64,000 bases of DNA from Whitmania pigra (Eukaryota > Annelida > Clitellata > Hirudinida > Haemopidae). The position numbers were made by a program, and so were the translations under genes. A model generated the notes under the pieces. That model saw only the letters and a program-made list of their open reading frames with translations, did no database searches and was not told where the DNA came from. Location of the stretch: assembly GCA_021613335.1 (NCBI GenBank), contig JAJTWR010000053.1, positions 68,501 through 132,500 on the forward strand, given 5' to 3'. Below, one piece after another: positions 10,262 to 22,760 of this stretch. Within the stretch, counting starts at the first letter, position 1; every line of letters starts with the position of its first letter.

Positions 10262-13200
10262 TCAAAAATCACCAAAAACCTGAAATTCACAGAGACTCAA
10301 ATAACCACCATTTACCGGATGAGCAGGCATTTGATGGACGATAACGTATCTGGCAGAAGGAGTGTCAGCCTGGCAATAAACTTCAAACCATTGACCATTG
10401 GGAAGAGGTCCCAGGTAGATGCCACATATGGGGTAGTTGATGGGTGTTCTGGAGGGTGTCTTAACCAACCAGGAATCATTCGTTGTTCCAATCGTAAGAT
10501 TTTTGTATCTAATTCCTTAGTTGAATAAATTATTATTTTTTATTATCGTTATTGTTTATTTACTTTAGTTGTTTTTAACTTTCAATTATTGAATTAATAT
10601 TTAAATATTCGACAAATTAAAGAACAAAAAATTCATATAGAATGGTCATTGACTGGTCAACGGTGCAAAAGTAAATAAGTAATTCAACTCATTTTGGTCG
10701 TTTAATATAATTTACTTAAACGAGCATTCTCGATGGTTGTGCACAGGGACGCCCTTTGAGGGTGGCAAAATGTATAAATGTATGGGCTATGGGCTTATAC
10801 AAACGTACCATGAATTTTGACATTATTCTGTCTGTTATGTTTATGAAGAATGTACTTTTAATTTACTAATTTTACAAAGATTTTGTAATTTTACAAAGTA
10901 AAAGTGTTAACTGAATCTTTATAAGCAATTGATCTGAATGTTATTGATGTCGTACAAAACATAAAAGCAACCGCTATGAGACCTAAGAATTCCTCAACAG
11001 TGAAACAGAGATGACGTAATTAATCCAGGCTGGAAAACAATTTTCATCCAAATTACACATAAATGCGGAAGACGATTTTAAGCTTTCATCACGACGTAGA
11101 ATGGCACCGTTGCGATTTGATGACAAAGATGAATCTCAAGCAGCATTTGCAATTGTGACAAGTAAGTTCTCGATACACTAATAAACTTTTTGAAGTCGAA
11201 CATGTTGCAATGTGTAAATAGTTTAAAGCCTCTATGTGTAATATTCAAGACACCATTTTCCAAAAATAACTTGACAACAAGAAATATTGAAAATGCACTG
11301 CAACTGTCTCCGTCAAGGGCTAAAATGGATGCAAACAGTTTGCAGGCTGGGATGGAAATATTATTTGAATTTTGCTTTAAAAAAATGGCTGATATATTGA
11401 TGGCTGCAAATGAACATACATTCTCACTCAAGCAAGCATTTAAATTCGTTCGATTTGTTATAACAGCAGGATGCGACTAATGAGAGAAAACATACCCAGC
11501 TTGAGTTTTTAAAAACACTCTATGTACTAACATGACAGATGAAAAACCAGTGTTGTAAAAGTTACCTCATTTTGGTAACTAGTTAAAAGTAAAAGTAATA
11601 GCTCAAAAAGCTACTTAAGTATAAGTAAGAGTATTGTCTTAAAAAGTTACTCAAAAAAGTAAAAAGTTACAGCATCCAAAAGTTACTTTTAAGTAAAAAT
11701 TACAAGTAACTTTGATGCCGCCATTATTGTTATCATACAGCATTCTTTTGGTGTTTTTATTATTTATTACAATCACAAACATTTGTTAATTTTTAACATA
11801 ACTAAGTCTTCGAATAGTTTATCACTCATTATGGTCCTTCGGCTGTTCATACCAGCATAGCTGAATAAACGTTCAACAGCTGCACTAGCTGGCAGAGGAG
11901 CGTTCAACTGGATAAATAATGTTCATGTCATCTGATCAGTCTTGAAGATACTGCATCAGAATATCAGTTGACCTTGTGCAATTGAAGAAACTATCTTCAA
12001 CACTGTCAGCATCGGATGAATGAGATGCTTTCAGCTCGTCCTCCATTGCTGCATTAGAAGATGCTATTTTGGCTACCAGTTTTTCATGAAGCTTGACAAC
12101 CGTTGGCAACAGATATCCCATATTCCTTAACTTCTGTTGGATGCATGCGTTCCACGTGCTTCTTCAAGTTAGATGAAGAACCTTCATATGCTGAACATAG
12201 TTTTTTTCTGTTGGCAGAGTAGGCATGCATACTTATATGATTTTCCTTTGATTGAAATCTGAACATTTTGTTTAAATACGGCCACGGACTATCTTCACGC
12301 TTGTTCCTCTTATCTTCGCTAACGACACTCAAACTGGCTTCAAATGAATCCATACTACGATATATTAAATCTTATATTATTATATACATACAATATTATA
12401 TATTAAAAAAGCTTCGGTATGATTAATCAACAATTTCCGATTTAACAAAAACGACCGGCGATAACCACAATAACAAATGAGCGATGATCGGAAGGAAGGT
12501 TTTTGAACGAACCAAAGAATAACAATCTAGAATTTTAATAAAGTTTTAAAATAAAATAAACTAATTTAAAATTTTATTTATGTTACTTTGTAACGTCTTG
12601 TGCCAAAAAGGTAACGAATTAAATGTATGACCGAAAATAGTAATTTGTTACAAGTAAAAGTAAAAAAATTTTTTTTAAACTGTTACAAGTACAAATTACC
12701 AAAAAATGTAATTAATTACAGTAACGAATTACATGTAATTCGATACTGCACAACACTGTGAAAAACTAGACTCTATGTTGCTCTTAGCTTGTGAAAGAAA
12801 ATTATTAGATGAGATTAAATTAAAAGATGTTATTTCAAAGTTAAAGCAAAGACGAATTCAAGTTACTGAGGATTAAACAGGTGATCCATATTTCGATTTT
12901 TTAAATTAAAAATATACAATTTAAATGTGTATATAATATAATTTTATTTTGATTTTTCAGGGTCAGACTCATCTGATTATCAACGTCCTGATACAAGCAC
13001 TGGTGAAGATTATCTTACTACTAGTGAAGAAGTTGTATTTTTGTGTAAAAGATAGATTTTGGGACACATTGCACATATATTTTAATGTACCATGACTCTT
13101 GTGATGTTAAATTTTATCAATGTTTTGAGTTGGTCATAATATTTGCTGTTAGCAAACAATAAATATTGACAAAATATTAAGAAATCATTTTTTGGATTTG

Positions 13201-14233
13201 GGAAAAACTGTCCTTTATGTCCCCCCACTATTTTGCCTTCGGTACATCCCTGGTTGTGCATAAAACGCATGCCTTAGGTGTCTGTGCTCAGCATTTTGAT
13301 CCTGATTTAAAAACAATTATTTAATTAGCTGCAAAACTCACTATATTGTACAAGGTTTTCCCTGCAGGCCAAGACGCGTACGTAGCTGATCTTGACAGTG
13401 TACACCAAATCCACCATGAACCAGTTATTTCCAGAATCACCTTCTTTAGTATGAGTGCAAAAACCTCCATTTTGGACTGTTAGTAACACGCCATCAACGG
13501 CCAACCAAGAATACAAGGGTTTTGTTCCCAAAATGCCAGTTGTACTTTGGCAAGTTTGGCGGTATACAGCCAAGTTTTCAGCTGTTTCAATTTCAGTTAA
13601 TTACTTTTGAAAATTATCGATCTGTGCCATAATATTTTAATAAAAATGATTGATTAGATGGAAACTTATCTGCATTTTTATAATACAATAATTTTCTAAG
13701 GTTTTTATTTTATTAGGAACGGCTTCAAAGCCTTTAAATCCTTATAGATAATAATTATAATAAGGATTAAAAAACAATTATTAAAATAGAAATTTTCTTA
13801 CTTTTTAAATAACGAATTTTCGGATCAGACTGAGGGATTTTAAAAAGTGTTTTTAGTCATATAAGGACGTAATACTTAAAATGTATAAAACGTTTAAAAT
13901 ATAGAAAAAAGTGTAAAATATCAACTGAATGAATACCTGGTAATGAGTGCAAAGATTGCTTCCATTAATTATGTAAGGTAAAAAATTAAATAATTGGCAT
14001 AAACTTGTGGTTCTCCAGTAGTTGAAACTGACGCAAGATGCTCGTCTGGTGCAATGAAAAGCGCAACTCATGTAGTTATCGATGCCTTCTTCACTGTCAA
14101 ATGGAATCGCGTCAGAACACCAAGGATTTCCTTTGCAATCATATATTTTTCTAAATTTTCTAGAATTCTCCAATGCCCAGACACAGAATGATAACAGTAA
14201 TATACTAAAAATCGTTTGAACATACATAATCAA
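10262..14233 (-). CDS. secreted PAN/apple plus discoidin (F5/8 C-like) lectin, copy 1
   Basis: Multi-exon secreted lectin-like gene. Exon 1 (14233-13937) encodes a signal peptide (MIMYVQTIFSILLLSFCVW) and a Cys-rich PAN/apple-like module (CAFHCTRRASCVSFNYW). A 28-bp micro-exon (13829-13802, flanked by ctcag and gtaaga) restores the phase to exon 3 (13581-13342), the first half of a fucolectin-like discoidin domain with SGNNWFMVDLVY. The final exon ends at 10262 with NGGYLSLCEFQVFGDF and a stop. Phases 0 and 1 agree for exons 1-3. The join to the last exon (near 10507-10514) cannot be made in phase by eye: its in-frame start follows TAG, so an unseen exon or a lesion is likely. Such domains bind sugars in other animals. 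The long intron hosts two nested hAT elements. Confidence 0.6.
10744..13252. mobile_element. hAT element in the lectin intron (outer element)
   Basis: Flanked by perfect 8-bp target duplications GTTGTGCA (10736-10743 and 13253-13260). Ends are CAGGGACGCCC... and the inverted CAGGGATGTACC..., both with a GGCAAAATG/A block. The tandem lectin copy 2 has the uninterrupted site (GATGGTTGTGCATGAAAC near 15217). A plus-strand frame inside (11190-11480, MKSNMLQCVN...) and a later one (near 12960-13050) look like transposase-derived coding remains that resemble nothing I can name. A second hAT element is nested at 11548-12758. Confidence 0.85.
11548..12758 (-). mobile_element. nested hAT deletion derivative, copy 1
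   Basis: Perfect 8-bp target duplication TGAAAAAC (11540-11547 and 12759-12766) and terminal inverted repeats CAGTGTTGTAAAAGTTAC / CAGTGTTGTGCAGTATCG. Subterminal DNA is rich in AAGTTAC/GTAAC words. On the minus strand it encodes a BED-type zinc-finger region (12353-12084; WPYLNKMF, SNLKKHVERMHP) and a later piece (12121-11936). Near 11910-11830 a hAT dimerisation motif remains (ERLFSYAGMNSRRTIMS). The catalytic middle is missing, so it is non-autonomous. Confidence 0.9.
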
Positions 14234-14639
14234 ATTAAATATTTAAAATCGCAATTTAACAAATATTTTTCTGTCACATATTACCGACGTGAGACACATT
14301 GCCTTTATAATTACCAAATTATTTGATGTGCATTGCGTGCCAGCTATAGATCATCCATCCATCCAAAGAATAGATAGCATTTATGGTCGCCGCGGGTTTT
14401 GAATAGCACAAATTGCATTTGGACATTCCTATAACACTCTAAAAGAATATTGAATAATTTGCTTAAGCTTATCATGTCATTCCATTATTTAGTTAATTTT
14501 TATGTTACCATCGGATATTGAACACTTGCTTAAGAGCTTGGTTACATGCCATTTCATTATTTTATAACTTTGTGTCTCGAGAAATTCTCATGCCATTTTT
14601 TGTCAGTCGCCACGAAAACTATTTCTTTGTTGTTTCGGG

Positions 14640-16060
14640 ATATTGATAAATCTACAATCTACAAAAAGTGATTCAAAGATGTTATTTTAAACTTTTATTA
14701 CATCATAAATAAAGCAAGTTGTAAATTCAGTGTCTGTTGAGAAACATAATATAATATAAAAAATAGCGTAATATGACCCTAGTTCGTAAAAAATCACAAA
14801 AAAACCTGAAATTCACAACAGCAGAAATAAACACCACGCATCGGATCAACGGGCTTTGGATGGACGATAACATATCTGGCAGAGGGAGTGCCTACCTTGT
14901 AATAAACTTCACCATCGGGAAGAGGTCCCAGGTAGATGCCACATATGGGGTAGTTGATGGGTGTTCTGATGGGTCTTAATCAACAAGGAATTATTCGTTC
15001 TTCCAATAGTCAGATTTGTGCTTAATTGAATAAAATATTTTTTTTTATTATGATGTTACTTTTGTTGTTATTAATTTAAATTTTGAAGTAATAATTTCAA
15101 TTTCAATTAAAAGTCAAAATATTTATGTTGAATAGTATTTGACAAGTGCAAGGTTAATAAGTAATTCAGCTCAATTTTGGTCGTTTAATATAATTTACTT
15201 GAACGAGCATTTTTGATGGTTGTGCATGAAACTCAAGCAAAGTTAAGCTTCTCGAATAATAGGACCGGGAATCGGTGCAATTATTTTTGGGAATTATTCT
15301 TTTCGTTGCTCAGCATTTCGATCCTGATTTAAAAACAATGATTTAATTGGCTGCAAAACTCACGGTCATTAAAAACCGCAGTCATGGGTAAGAGGCGCAC
15401 ATAGTCAATGCTGGCAGTGTACACCAGATCCACCATGAACCAGTTATTTCCAGAATCAGTTTGATTAGTGTGAGCGCAAGTGCCTGCAAAAAAACAGTAA
15501 CTAACTCGGAGTACAGGGCTTGACTTTCCAAAATCAACGTTGTACTTTGGCATGTTTGGCGGTTTTCAGCCAAGTTTTTAGCTGGTTGAAGTTGAGTTAG
15601 TTTTGGAAATTAATTGTGGCATTATATTTTGAAGCAAATGATGAATTAGATGGCGACTTTTCTGCATTTTTACAATAATTGTCTATGGTTTGATTTTCTT
15701 AGGAGCAGCTTCAAAACCTTAAAATCCATACTTTTTGGAAAATTAGTATACTTTAATTAAATAATGAAGTAAAGATTTTCTTACTTTTAAGTAACGAATC
15801 AGACTGCGGAGATTTAAAATGTAATTTCAGCCATATAAGCACAAAGTACTTAAAATGTAAACAACTTTTATAATATAAAAAAGTGACAAATATCAAGTGA
15901 ATGAATGAAGTAATTGGCATAAACGTGTGGCTTTTTCACTGTCAAATGGAATTCTTTCGGAACACCAAGGATATCCTCGGCAATCAAATATTTTTCTAAA
16001 TTTTCTAAACAATATAGGCATTTACGAATGATAACAGAAATATTAAAAATCGTTTGAACA
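14640..16060 (-). pseudogene. lectin copy 2, decayed tandem duplicate
   Basis: Parallel to lectin copy 1 along its length. The 3' exon relic lies at about 14790-15000, discoidin half-exon at 15365-15600 (DSGNNWFMVDLVY retained, preceded by a frameshift near 15485), the micro-exon at about 15797-15815 (9 bp shorter, still phase 1), and exon 1 remains near 15920-16060. Most of the PAN module and the signal peptide are gone. The intron matching the 2.8-kb hAT-filled intron of copy 1 is only about 340 bp here. Confidence 0.7.
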
Positions 16061-16092
16061 TACGTAATTAAATTAAATATTTAAAATCCTAA

Positions 16093-16465
16093 GTGACCCG
16101 TCATAACAGCCTGGCGACAAAATAGCCCCGTCAAAACAGCCCGGTCAATGTATTTAACAAATATTTGTGAGATGAATACATTAACCGATAACTGGTTCCA
16201 AATTTAATTCGAAATTAGTTGTTTGAAGATTTATCGTCTAAAATATTATTAGGATTCCGTCTACTTCCTCACTTTACATGGACTTTTCAGGTTGGTATTT
16301 AATATAAATTATCCTCACCTTATCATAACGTCATGTGGACATGTAACAAATCCACAAAGAACCACTTCTACCTCAATTTTGACGGGGTTGTTTTGACGGG
16401 GTTGTTTTGACGGGGTTATTTTGTCTCGGGCTATTTTGTCGCCGGGCTGATATGACGGGGTGCTG
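16093..16465. mobile_element. Mutator-like MITE, long copy
   Basis: A 373-bp element with 9-bp target duplications AAATCCTAA (16084-16092 and 16466-16474). Inverted ends carry GACCCGTCATAACAGCC and GCACCCCGTCATATCAGCC, then GGCGACAAAATAGCCC. The right end holds several tandem TTTTGACGGGGTTG units. Lectin copy 1 has the matching empty site near 14245. No coding capacity. The 9-bp duplication suggests a Mutator-superfamily mobiliser; no transposase is present in the window. Confidence 0.75.
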
Positions 16466-16839
16466 AAATCCTAAATTAAAAAATATTTTTCTGTCACAAA
16501 TTTCCATCGTGAGACACAATAAGTATCTGCTCTATTATTTACTATCACGCCATTTTATTGTTTCATTAATTTTTTTCTTTCGTGACATCCTCATGCCAAT
16601 CGTTACAAAGAAATTTCTTTGGTGTTCCGAAAATGTTTTCGACTAAAATCGTTACTAGACAATAATTTTAAATTAATTAATTTATTATTACAAGTGCAGT
16701 TTATTGCCACTTAATAACAACCAAAATAATATTATTATAGTATATTTTAAAGCTTATTCCCGTTGTATCATTTATAAGAATATGAATGCAATTTAAAGAA
16801 TAAAAATGGTGCCATTATTGAGAAAACGTACTTGTGGAT

Positions 16840-17095
16840 TAATAAGTCCACAATACACCAAAACTGCTTCAAATGGTGTTATTTTAAACTTTTATTACAT
16901 AATAAGTCAATCAAGTTGTAAATTCAGTGTCTGTTGAGAAACATAATATGTTACAGAAAAAAATAGCATAATATGACCCTAGTTCGTAAAAAATCACAAC
17001 GAACCTGAAATTCACAAAGTCACGAATAACTTCCACGTATTGGATCAATGAGCATTTGATGGACGATAACGTATCTGGCAGAGGGAGTGTTATTT
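16840..17095 (-). pseudogene. lectin copy 3, 3'-exon fragment
   Basis: Third tandem copy of the lectin 3' region only: the untranslated block TCAGTGTCTGTTGAGAAACA, the ATGACCCTAGTTCGT block and the start of the last exon (GATGGACGATAACGTATCTG). Similarity ends abruptly near 17095 in a TATATATAT run. Confidence 0.7.
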
Positions 17096-17279
17096 TGTTT
17101 TCAAATATTATCAGATATATCCTTCTGATATATATATATCAGAGAGTTAATGTATTATAATAAGATCATTTAATTGAAATGGTATTAATAGGAAATACTT
17201 ATAGAAATTAATTAATTACTATTAATTATGGAGGGTAAAGAAAAACTTCCCAACCTAAGGACTTTATATTTTTTTCAGT

Positions 17280-18035
17280 TTGTTTGGCAGCATGGGGTCT
17301 AGTGTTATCGTATTGCAAAATGACTCCTTTCTCTTCACTAGAACATGACATTTTCTACGCAGCGATGCATTCAGACGTTCGAGTTGCTGACGAGTGTGCA
17401 ATCACAGTTTTTCCTTGCTCCAAAAACTCAAAGTGAACCACACTTTGTTTTATTCCACCAAACACGTAGCATTACCTTATTTTGGTGCAGGTTTAGGTGT
17501 TGGAAAAGGAATTTCATTTTTAAAAGCCGTAATCTTTTTCGTTTATTATTATTGAAGACAATCCATTTTTCATCTCCAGTGACAAGTCGTTTTTTCTATT
17601 CCTTTAAAGGAGACTATTGCAGAATGTTGCACGCATTGCTTTGTTGTCTGGAGAAAGTTCGTGAGGAACTCACCTAATCTCTTTTTACACTTTTACAATC
17701 TTTTTCAAATGCTCCAGAACAGTAGACCAAGATGCATCAAGTCTTGGGGACAATGTTCTGATTGTCTATTGAGGATCTTCTTCCACTGCAGCTTTCAAAA
17801 GTTCATCATCCAAAAGACTTGATCTCCCCGATCGAGGCTCATCAATAAGGTCGAAATTGTCTTCTTTAAATTTCAAAAACCATCTACGGCAGTTTCTAAC
17901 ACTCACACCTTCTGGATAGACAGCGGTTATGTTTTTCACTGCAGTTATTGGAATGCTACCTTTGTGGAATTCATGCAGTGACGCATGCGATTCACTTTTA
18001 AACTTTTGACTTCCATGATATATAAATATGTTCAA
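17280..18035 (-). mobile_element. degenerate mariner (Tc1/mariner) transposase
   Basis: The minus-strand frame 18035-17766 holds the paired helix-turn-helix N-terminus of a mariner transposase (CRRWFLKFKEDNFDLIDEPR, then SGRSSLLDDELLKAAVEEDP). Downstream, broken frames keep VTGDEKWIVFNN (near 17570) and LQYDNTRPHAA (near 17300), the usual landmarks around catalytic Asp residues. Multiple stops make it inactive. The terminal repeats were not located. Confidence 0.85.
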
Positions 18036-18210
18036 ACAGCAGTAGATTTAACTAAATGTGAAGTTGAACTGAGTATCTGGCATCTGATTTGACCATGTTT
18101 TACTTTGGTTAAAGAAAAGCGGACAGAAATTTCCGGTATCCCTAATAGTTATCATTATTATTATTTAAAGAATTTAATTTATTAATAACATTGGAATATT
18201 TGAGGCTTTA

Positions 18211-18724
<514 letters not shown>

Positions 18725-18759
18725 GACTTGTTTTTCCAACAAAAATCTGATCACTCATT

Positions 18760-19709
18760 GATGATTTTGTTTCATATATTTATTCATTTTTCTATCGCGA
18801 GATGGTGTCACATCTTTTTTTAATATGACATTTTAAATAATAAAAAAGCTCCATTAAAATCAATGACATTATAATAACTCATTAAAAATTTCAACAGTAA
18901 CAATATTATAACTATTAAGTCACAGTGGACATTAAATTAAGCCAGTATAAAATTACAACGTACACCTTTTAATAATAACAATAATAATTTTTCATAATAA
19001 TTTTGTAAGATTTCTTTGAGATCTTTGACGAAATGATACAAATAAACTACAAAGGATAACATTTTTTGTCGAAATTTCTGATATGATTTTACAATGATTC
19101 AATAAATGAATTTGAACTTTTATCAATAAAATTTCAAATTTGCAGGTCAAGAAATGAGTTTATTTAAATTTATGAAAAAATTATTTTTACTTTTATTTTT
19201 AACTTACATCTATATTTTTTAAATGTTCTTAATAAATTATTACATTAAATAATTATGTCATTATTAATATTTCTTGTTATTATTACATTGATAAATTTTT
19301 GTACATGTTAATAATAAATGTATTCCCCATGAAAATAATAATATGCAATTTTTTTCATATACATTAATCCTTCATAAAAAGTTTTCTGTGCAACGGACTT
19401 TAATCAAATAAATAAAAACAATGGCTATTCAGTCAAAATTTGGTTTTCTTTAGATGCCAGTCAACGAGATACAATTTGATTGAATACAATGGTTGTTATT
19501 GCATAATCATGATATATTATGTTTAATTATTTAATACATATTTTAAATTAAGTGGTTTTTATTTACAAATATTTCATTAAAGTTAATAATAGCAAATAGC
19601 TGTTGGTTAATTGGTTTTAAGTGTTTGTTTAGTAACAGTAGATCACATCTAGATGATAATGAAGAAGTGATTTAGAGCGACTGTTTGTTAATTTGTTAAT
19701 ACGTTAGAT
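18760..19709. other. AT-rich intergenic DNA
   Basis: No gene seen. A short SINE tail (GTGCAACGGACTTTAATCAA then AATAAATAAA) lies near 19389-19417 on the plus strand. Confidence 0.5.
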
Positions 19710-20355
19710 CAGGGGTGTGCAACATTTTCCAACTTTACATTTGAACATTGTAACAATAATGAGGGCCGGTTACCGTAAGAAAATGTACTCTTACGATAAC
19801 TTAAGTACATTCACTAATACTGTGAATACATATGAAAAAAACATGATATTCATGGCATATTGCTTTAAATTTGGATGATTTTATAGTCTTTGTAAAAAGT
19901 TACCAAGTCTTTGCTATCATAAGCTTTCCTCAAGCCTATATCAGATTGTAAGTTTGTCAGCTCCATTTGAAAGCTCTCAGGACGGTCCCTTGGTGCAACA
20001 TCAAATGGCTGAGAAATTCAGCGCACAACTTGTCAACATTTTCAGCACGATGGAGCCATCCAAATCAGCTATTTCTGCTTTTCTCAGAGCAAGAGAACAA
20101 AAATGGGTGAGTGTTGTTCTACTCAGCTGTGTCTTAAAAAGTATTTTTTATCCGCCTTGTTTTAAAATAAAAAAACGCAACGTGTTTACCGACTTCCGTC
20201 ATATTTCATGTGGTCAACTCGAAAAAGATAAAACTACTTTCACGATTTCGTAAAAAATCGAAATTAAAGTGCTTAATTATAAAAATCAAAATATTATTCG
20301 GGGCCACATCAACTGGTCTGGTTGTGGACCGCGGGCCACCTGTTGCACACCCCTT
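19710..20355. mobile_element. hAT MITE with GGGCCGG-type subterminal sequence
   Basis: Ends CAGGGGTGTGCAACA and the inverted TGTTGCACACCCCTT. The 8-bp flanks CGTTAGAT (19702-19709) and CATTAGAT (20356-20363) differ by one base and look like a target duplication. The inner ends carry GAGGGCCGGTTA and GGACCGCGGGCCACC, like many animal hAT elements. The 99-residue plus-strand frame inside has no recognised domain. Confidence 0.8.
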
Positions 20356-20363
20356 CATTAGAT

Positions 20364-22020
20364 GATTCTAATCGTAATTTTAAATTTTATTTAATGCTAT
20401 AAACATTAATATATGCGAATAGTTTCATGTTCAGAATGTAATGTTATTTATTTAATAATGGCTAATATTTGGGAATAACATTGATTATTTTGATTATCGT
20501 TTAAATTGCATAAATATTAAAGTACATTTTCAAAGTTATCGCATAGATTCGACAAAAATTAATTAAAATATCATCTCATTAAAATTATTAATAATGAAAA
20601 ATAATAAAAAAAACGAATTTTTAAAATTAGTTATTATTCATTGAGTTGTCTTTAATTGCATATTAATTGCTTAATTAATTAAACGTTTTATCAATGCTTC
20701 ACTAAAACACCTTTGCCAATGTAACCGCGTAATATCATATTTAAAAGAAAAGATTGCTACGCCACTATAAAGTAAACGGATTTTTTAGATGGTCAGCTAG
20801 GCCAGGTAACAAACACATGGCAAGTAAACAACATTTTTGAGGGATGACAATAGTTAACAACCCTTTGAATTTGTTGTTTCTTCTTTTTTATTACGGGCTT
20901 TCTTATCTATTCCTATTTTCTATGTCAGGTTATTGATTTTAACAAAACTTTAACATTACATATTATTTATAAAAGTAATTATTATAATTTTTAATGTTGT
21001 TATTAATAAGAAAATTCCATGTCGTTTTCGACCTATAAATCTCTGCAAGTCATGTTTTTTAAGCAAATTAACAGACTAAAGTAAATAAATATTTCTAATC
21101 CAACTACAAACCACAATTTACAACCACCGATTTACAATTTACGGAGAAATAAATTGTTCCTTTACAAAATTATAAATATTATATAAATATTCTTTTACAA
21201 CATAATTTATTGTAATGAATTAATATAAAAATATAATATTATTATTAAGTTAAATAATTATTATTATAATGCAATAATATTATTAATTTAATTAATTGAT
21301 ATAATAGTGCATTAATATATTTATTAATTATAATTACAATTTAATATTATAATAATATTACAATTAATGTAATTCATTAATTTACTCTATTAATATACTG
21401 TAATTAAATGTAATTACTTTAATGTATTTCATGTTTAATTTAAAGATTTGTTTATTCTCATACCTCTACAACATTTAATTAGTTCTAACTTTGTTATTAT
21501 CTGATTGATTAAAAATGCTGAACAATGCATGACTTTCACGGATTTAATGCTATTTTTGGAGACTTAATGAAAAACATTCCATAATTCGTAAAACATAACG
21601 TTCGAAATATTCAACATTTTTGCATTTTAATAAATTTTCATAAATAAACATAGTTTAGTAAATTAATGTATTTTTATTATAACATAAAATTTAAGTTTGT
21701 GATAGTAAAATAACTTATTTTAAAATATTATATGGTGATATAGTTAATAAAAATATTCCGTGATTAATTTAAAAAATACATAAAAAAATAAAAATATACA
21801 TATAAAAATATTTATTACAATCATTAATACCTTGTGAATGTTTAATTAATATTTGTTATTATTACGAACATTAAGAAAAATATAAATATCATAAACATAA
21901 AAATATTGTGATTGATTAGAACATTAAGATTATTATAAATAATACTAAAATTAAGAATATCGAAAATACCATAAATATTAAGATTATTAAAATTAATTTT
22001 AACATTAATATTTATTTATT
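20364..22020. other. AT-rich DNA with an inverted copy of the repeat module
   Basis: No gene seen. Near 20690-20810 the minus strand carries the module landmark TTTAAATATGATATTACGCG, GTTACATTGGCAAAGGTG and TTTTAG, with GGCCTAGCTGACCATC upstream, as in the copies at 2290-2400 and 7575-7700. Confidence 0.45.
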
Positions 22021-22145
22021 TTAGTTATTTATTTATTTAACCGGTCGAAGGGCTAAATAGCCACTAATACGACCAGCCTCATTAAAAATGATACAACCAG
22101 TCAACATCGAGCGAGGAAAAAGCAGGTTACAGATTAGTCGGAAGT
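22021..22145 (-). mobile_element. retroelement 3' end, inverted copy
   Basis: Reverse complement of 8253-8393: starts with a TTTATTTATTTATTTAACCG tail and ends at CAGGTTACAGATTAGTCGG. Strongly 5'-truncated. Confidence 0.7.
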
Positions 22146-22185
22146 AATATATAATATTGTAACAAATACTGCCTTTTGCTCCGTG

Positions 22186-22420
22186 CGCCCGCATGGTCTA
22201 ACGGTTAAGGCTGCACCTCCCACGATTTCAGCGCGGATTCAAACCCCGCTGCGGGGGCATCGCCCTAATCGTCTAGCTGTGCAAAGGACTTTAATAAAAC
22301 TTTTATTTTTATGTGCATCTCCTCATTCTCCCAAGATTCGTGTTGGAAGCTCTCACATCGGTTGAATAGCGGCATCTGCTAAAAGCATCCTAGAGATTGA
22401 ATGTGTAAATAATGTAGGTG
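22186..22420 (+). mobile_element. tRNA-derived SINE
   Basis: The head (22187-22256) can fold as a tRNA: acceptor CCCGCA/TGCGGG, D-arm GTCT/AGGC and a T-arm around GCGGATTCAAACCCCGC, with A-box-like TGGTCTAACGG and B-box-like GGATTCAAACC. The anticodon stem does not pair, so this is a SINE head and not a working tRNA. The body begins ATCGTCTAGCTGTGCAAAGG and is shared with fragments near 3295-3345, 19389-19417 and 53840-53880. Confidence 0.65.
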
Positions 22421-22715
22421 GGATTATACTAGACCAAAGTAAATTCTGAAAATTTTGTAAAACCAAAATTCTCGAACTTGAATAAAAAGAAATCACTCTG
22501 GTTGATAAATTCGGTGGGATAATCGAAGAGCATATATAATTTCAGATGCAACATCTTGGATATAGCATTTATTTTTAATATTGACACAGTATCAATTATT
22601 TTATCGTTGAATCATAATTGCATTTTGCTAGATTTGCATCTGAGAAAAACACCGATAAAAATTGTGAATTAAATTCAAATCACAGAGATTTCAATAAAAA
22701 ATGTTTTGCAAAATC

Positions 22716-22721
22716 TTTATT
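22716..22721 (-). terminator. polyadenylation signal of metalloprotease A
   Basis: AATAAA on the minus strand 40 bp after the stop codon. The surrounding 3' untranslated block is conserved in copy B (about 36128-36240). Confidence 0.6.
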
Positions 22722-22760
22722 AAATTAACAAAATCCGAGGACAGTCAAGCCAATTAAACA

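Noticed and set aside
11078..11431. 117-residue minus frame
   Set aside because: Shadow of the plus-strand transposon-derived frame in the outer hAT element.
22187..22256. Possible tRNA gene
   Set aside because: The acceptor, D and T arms pair, but the anticodon stem does not and a SINE body follows directly.
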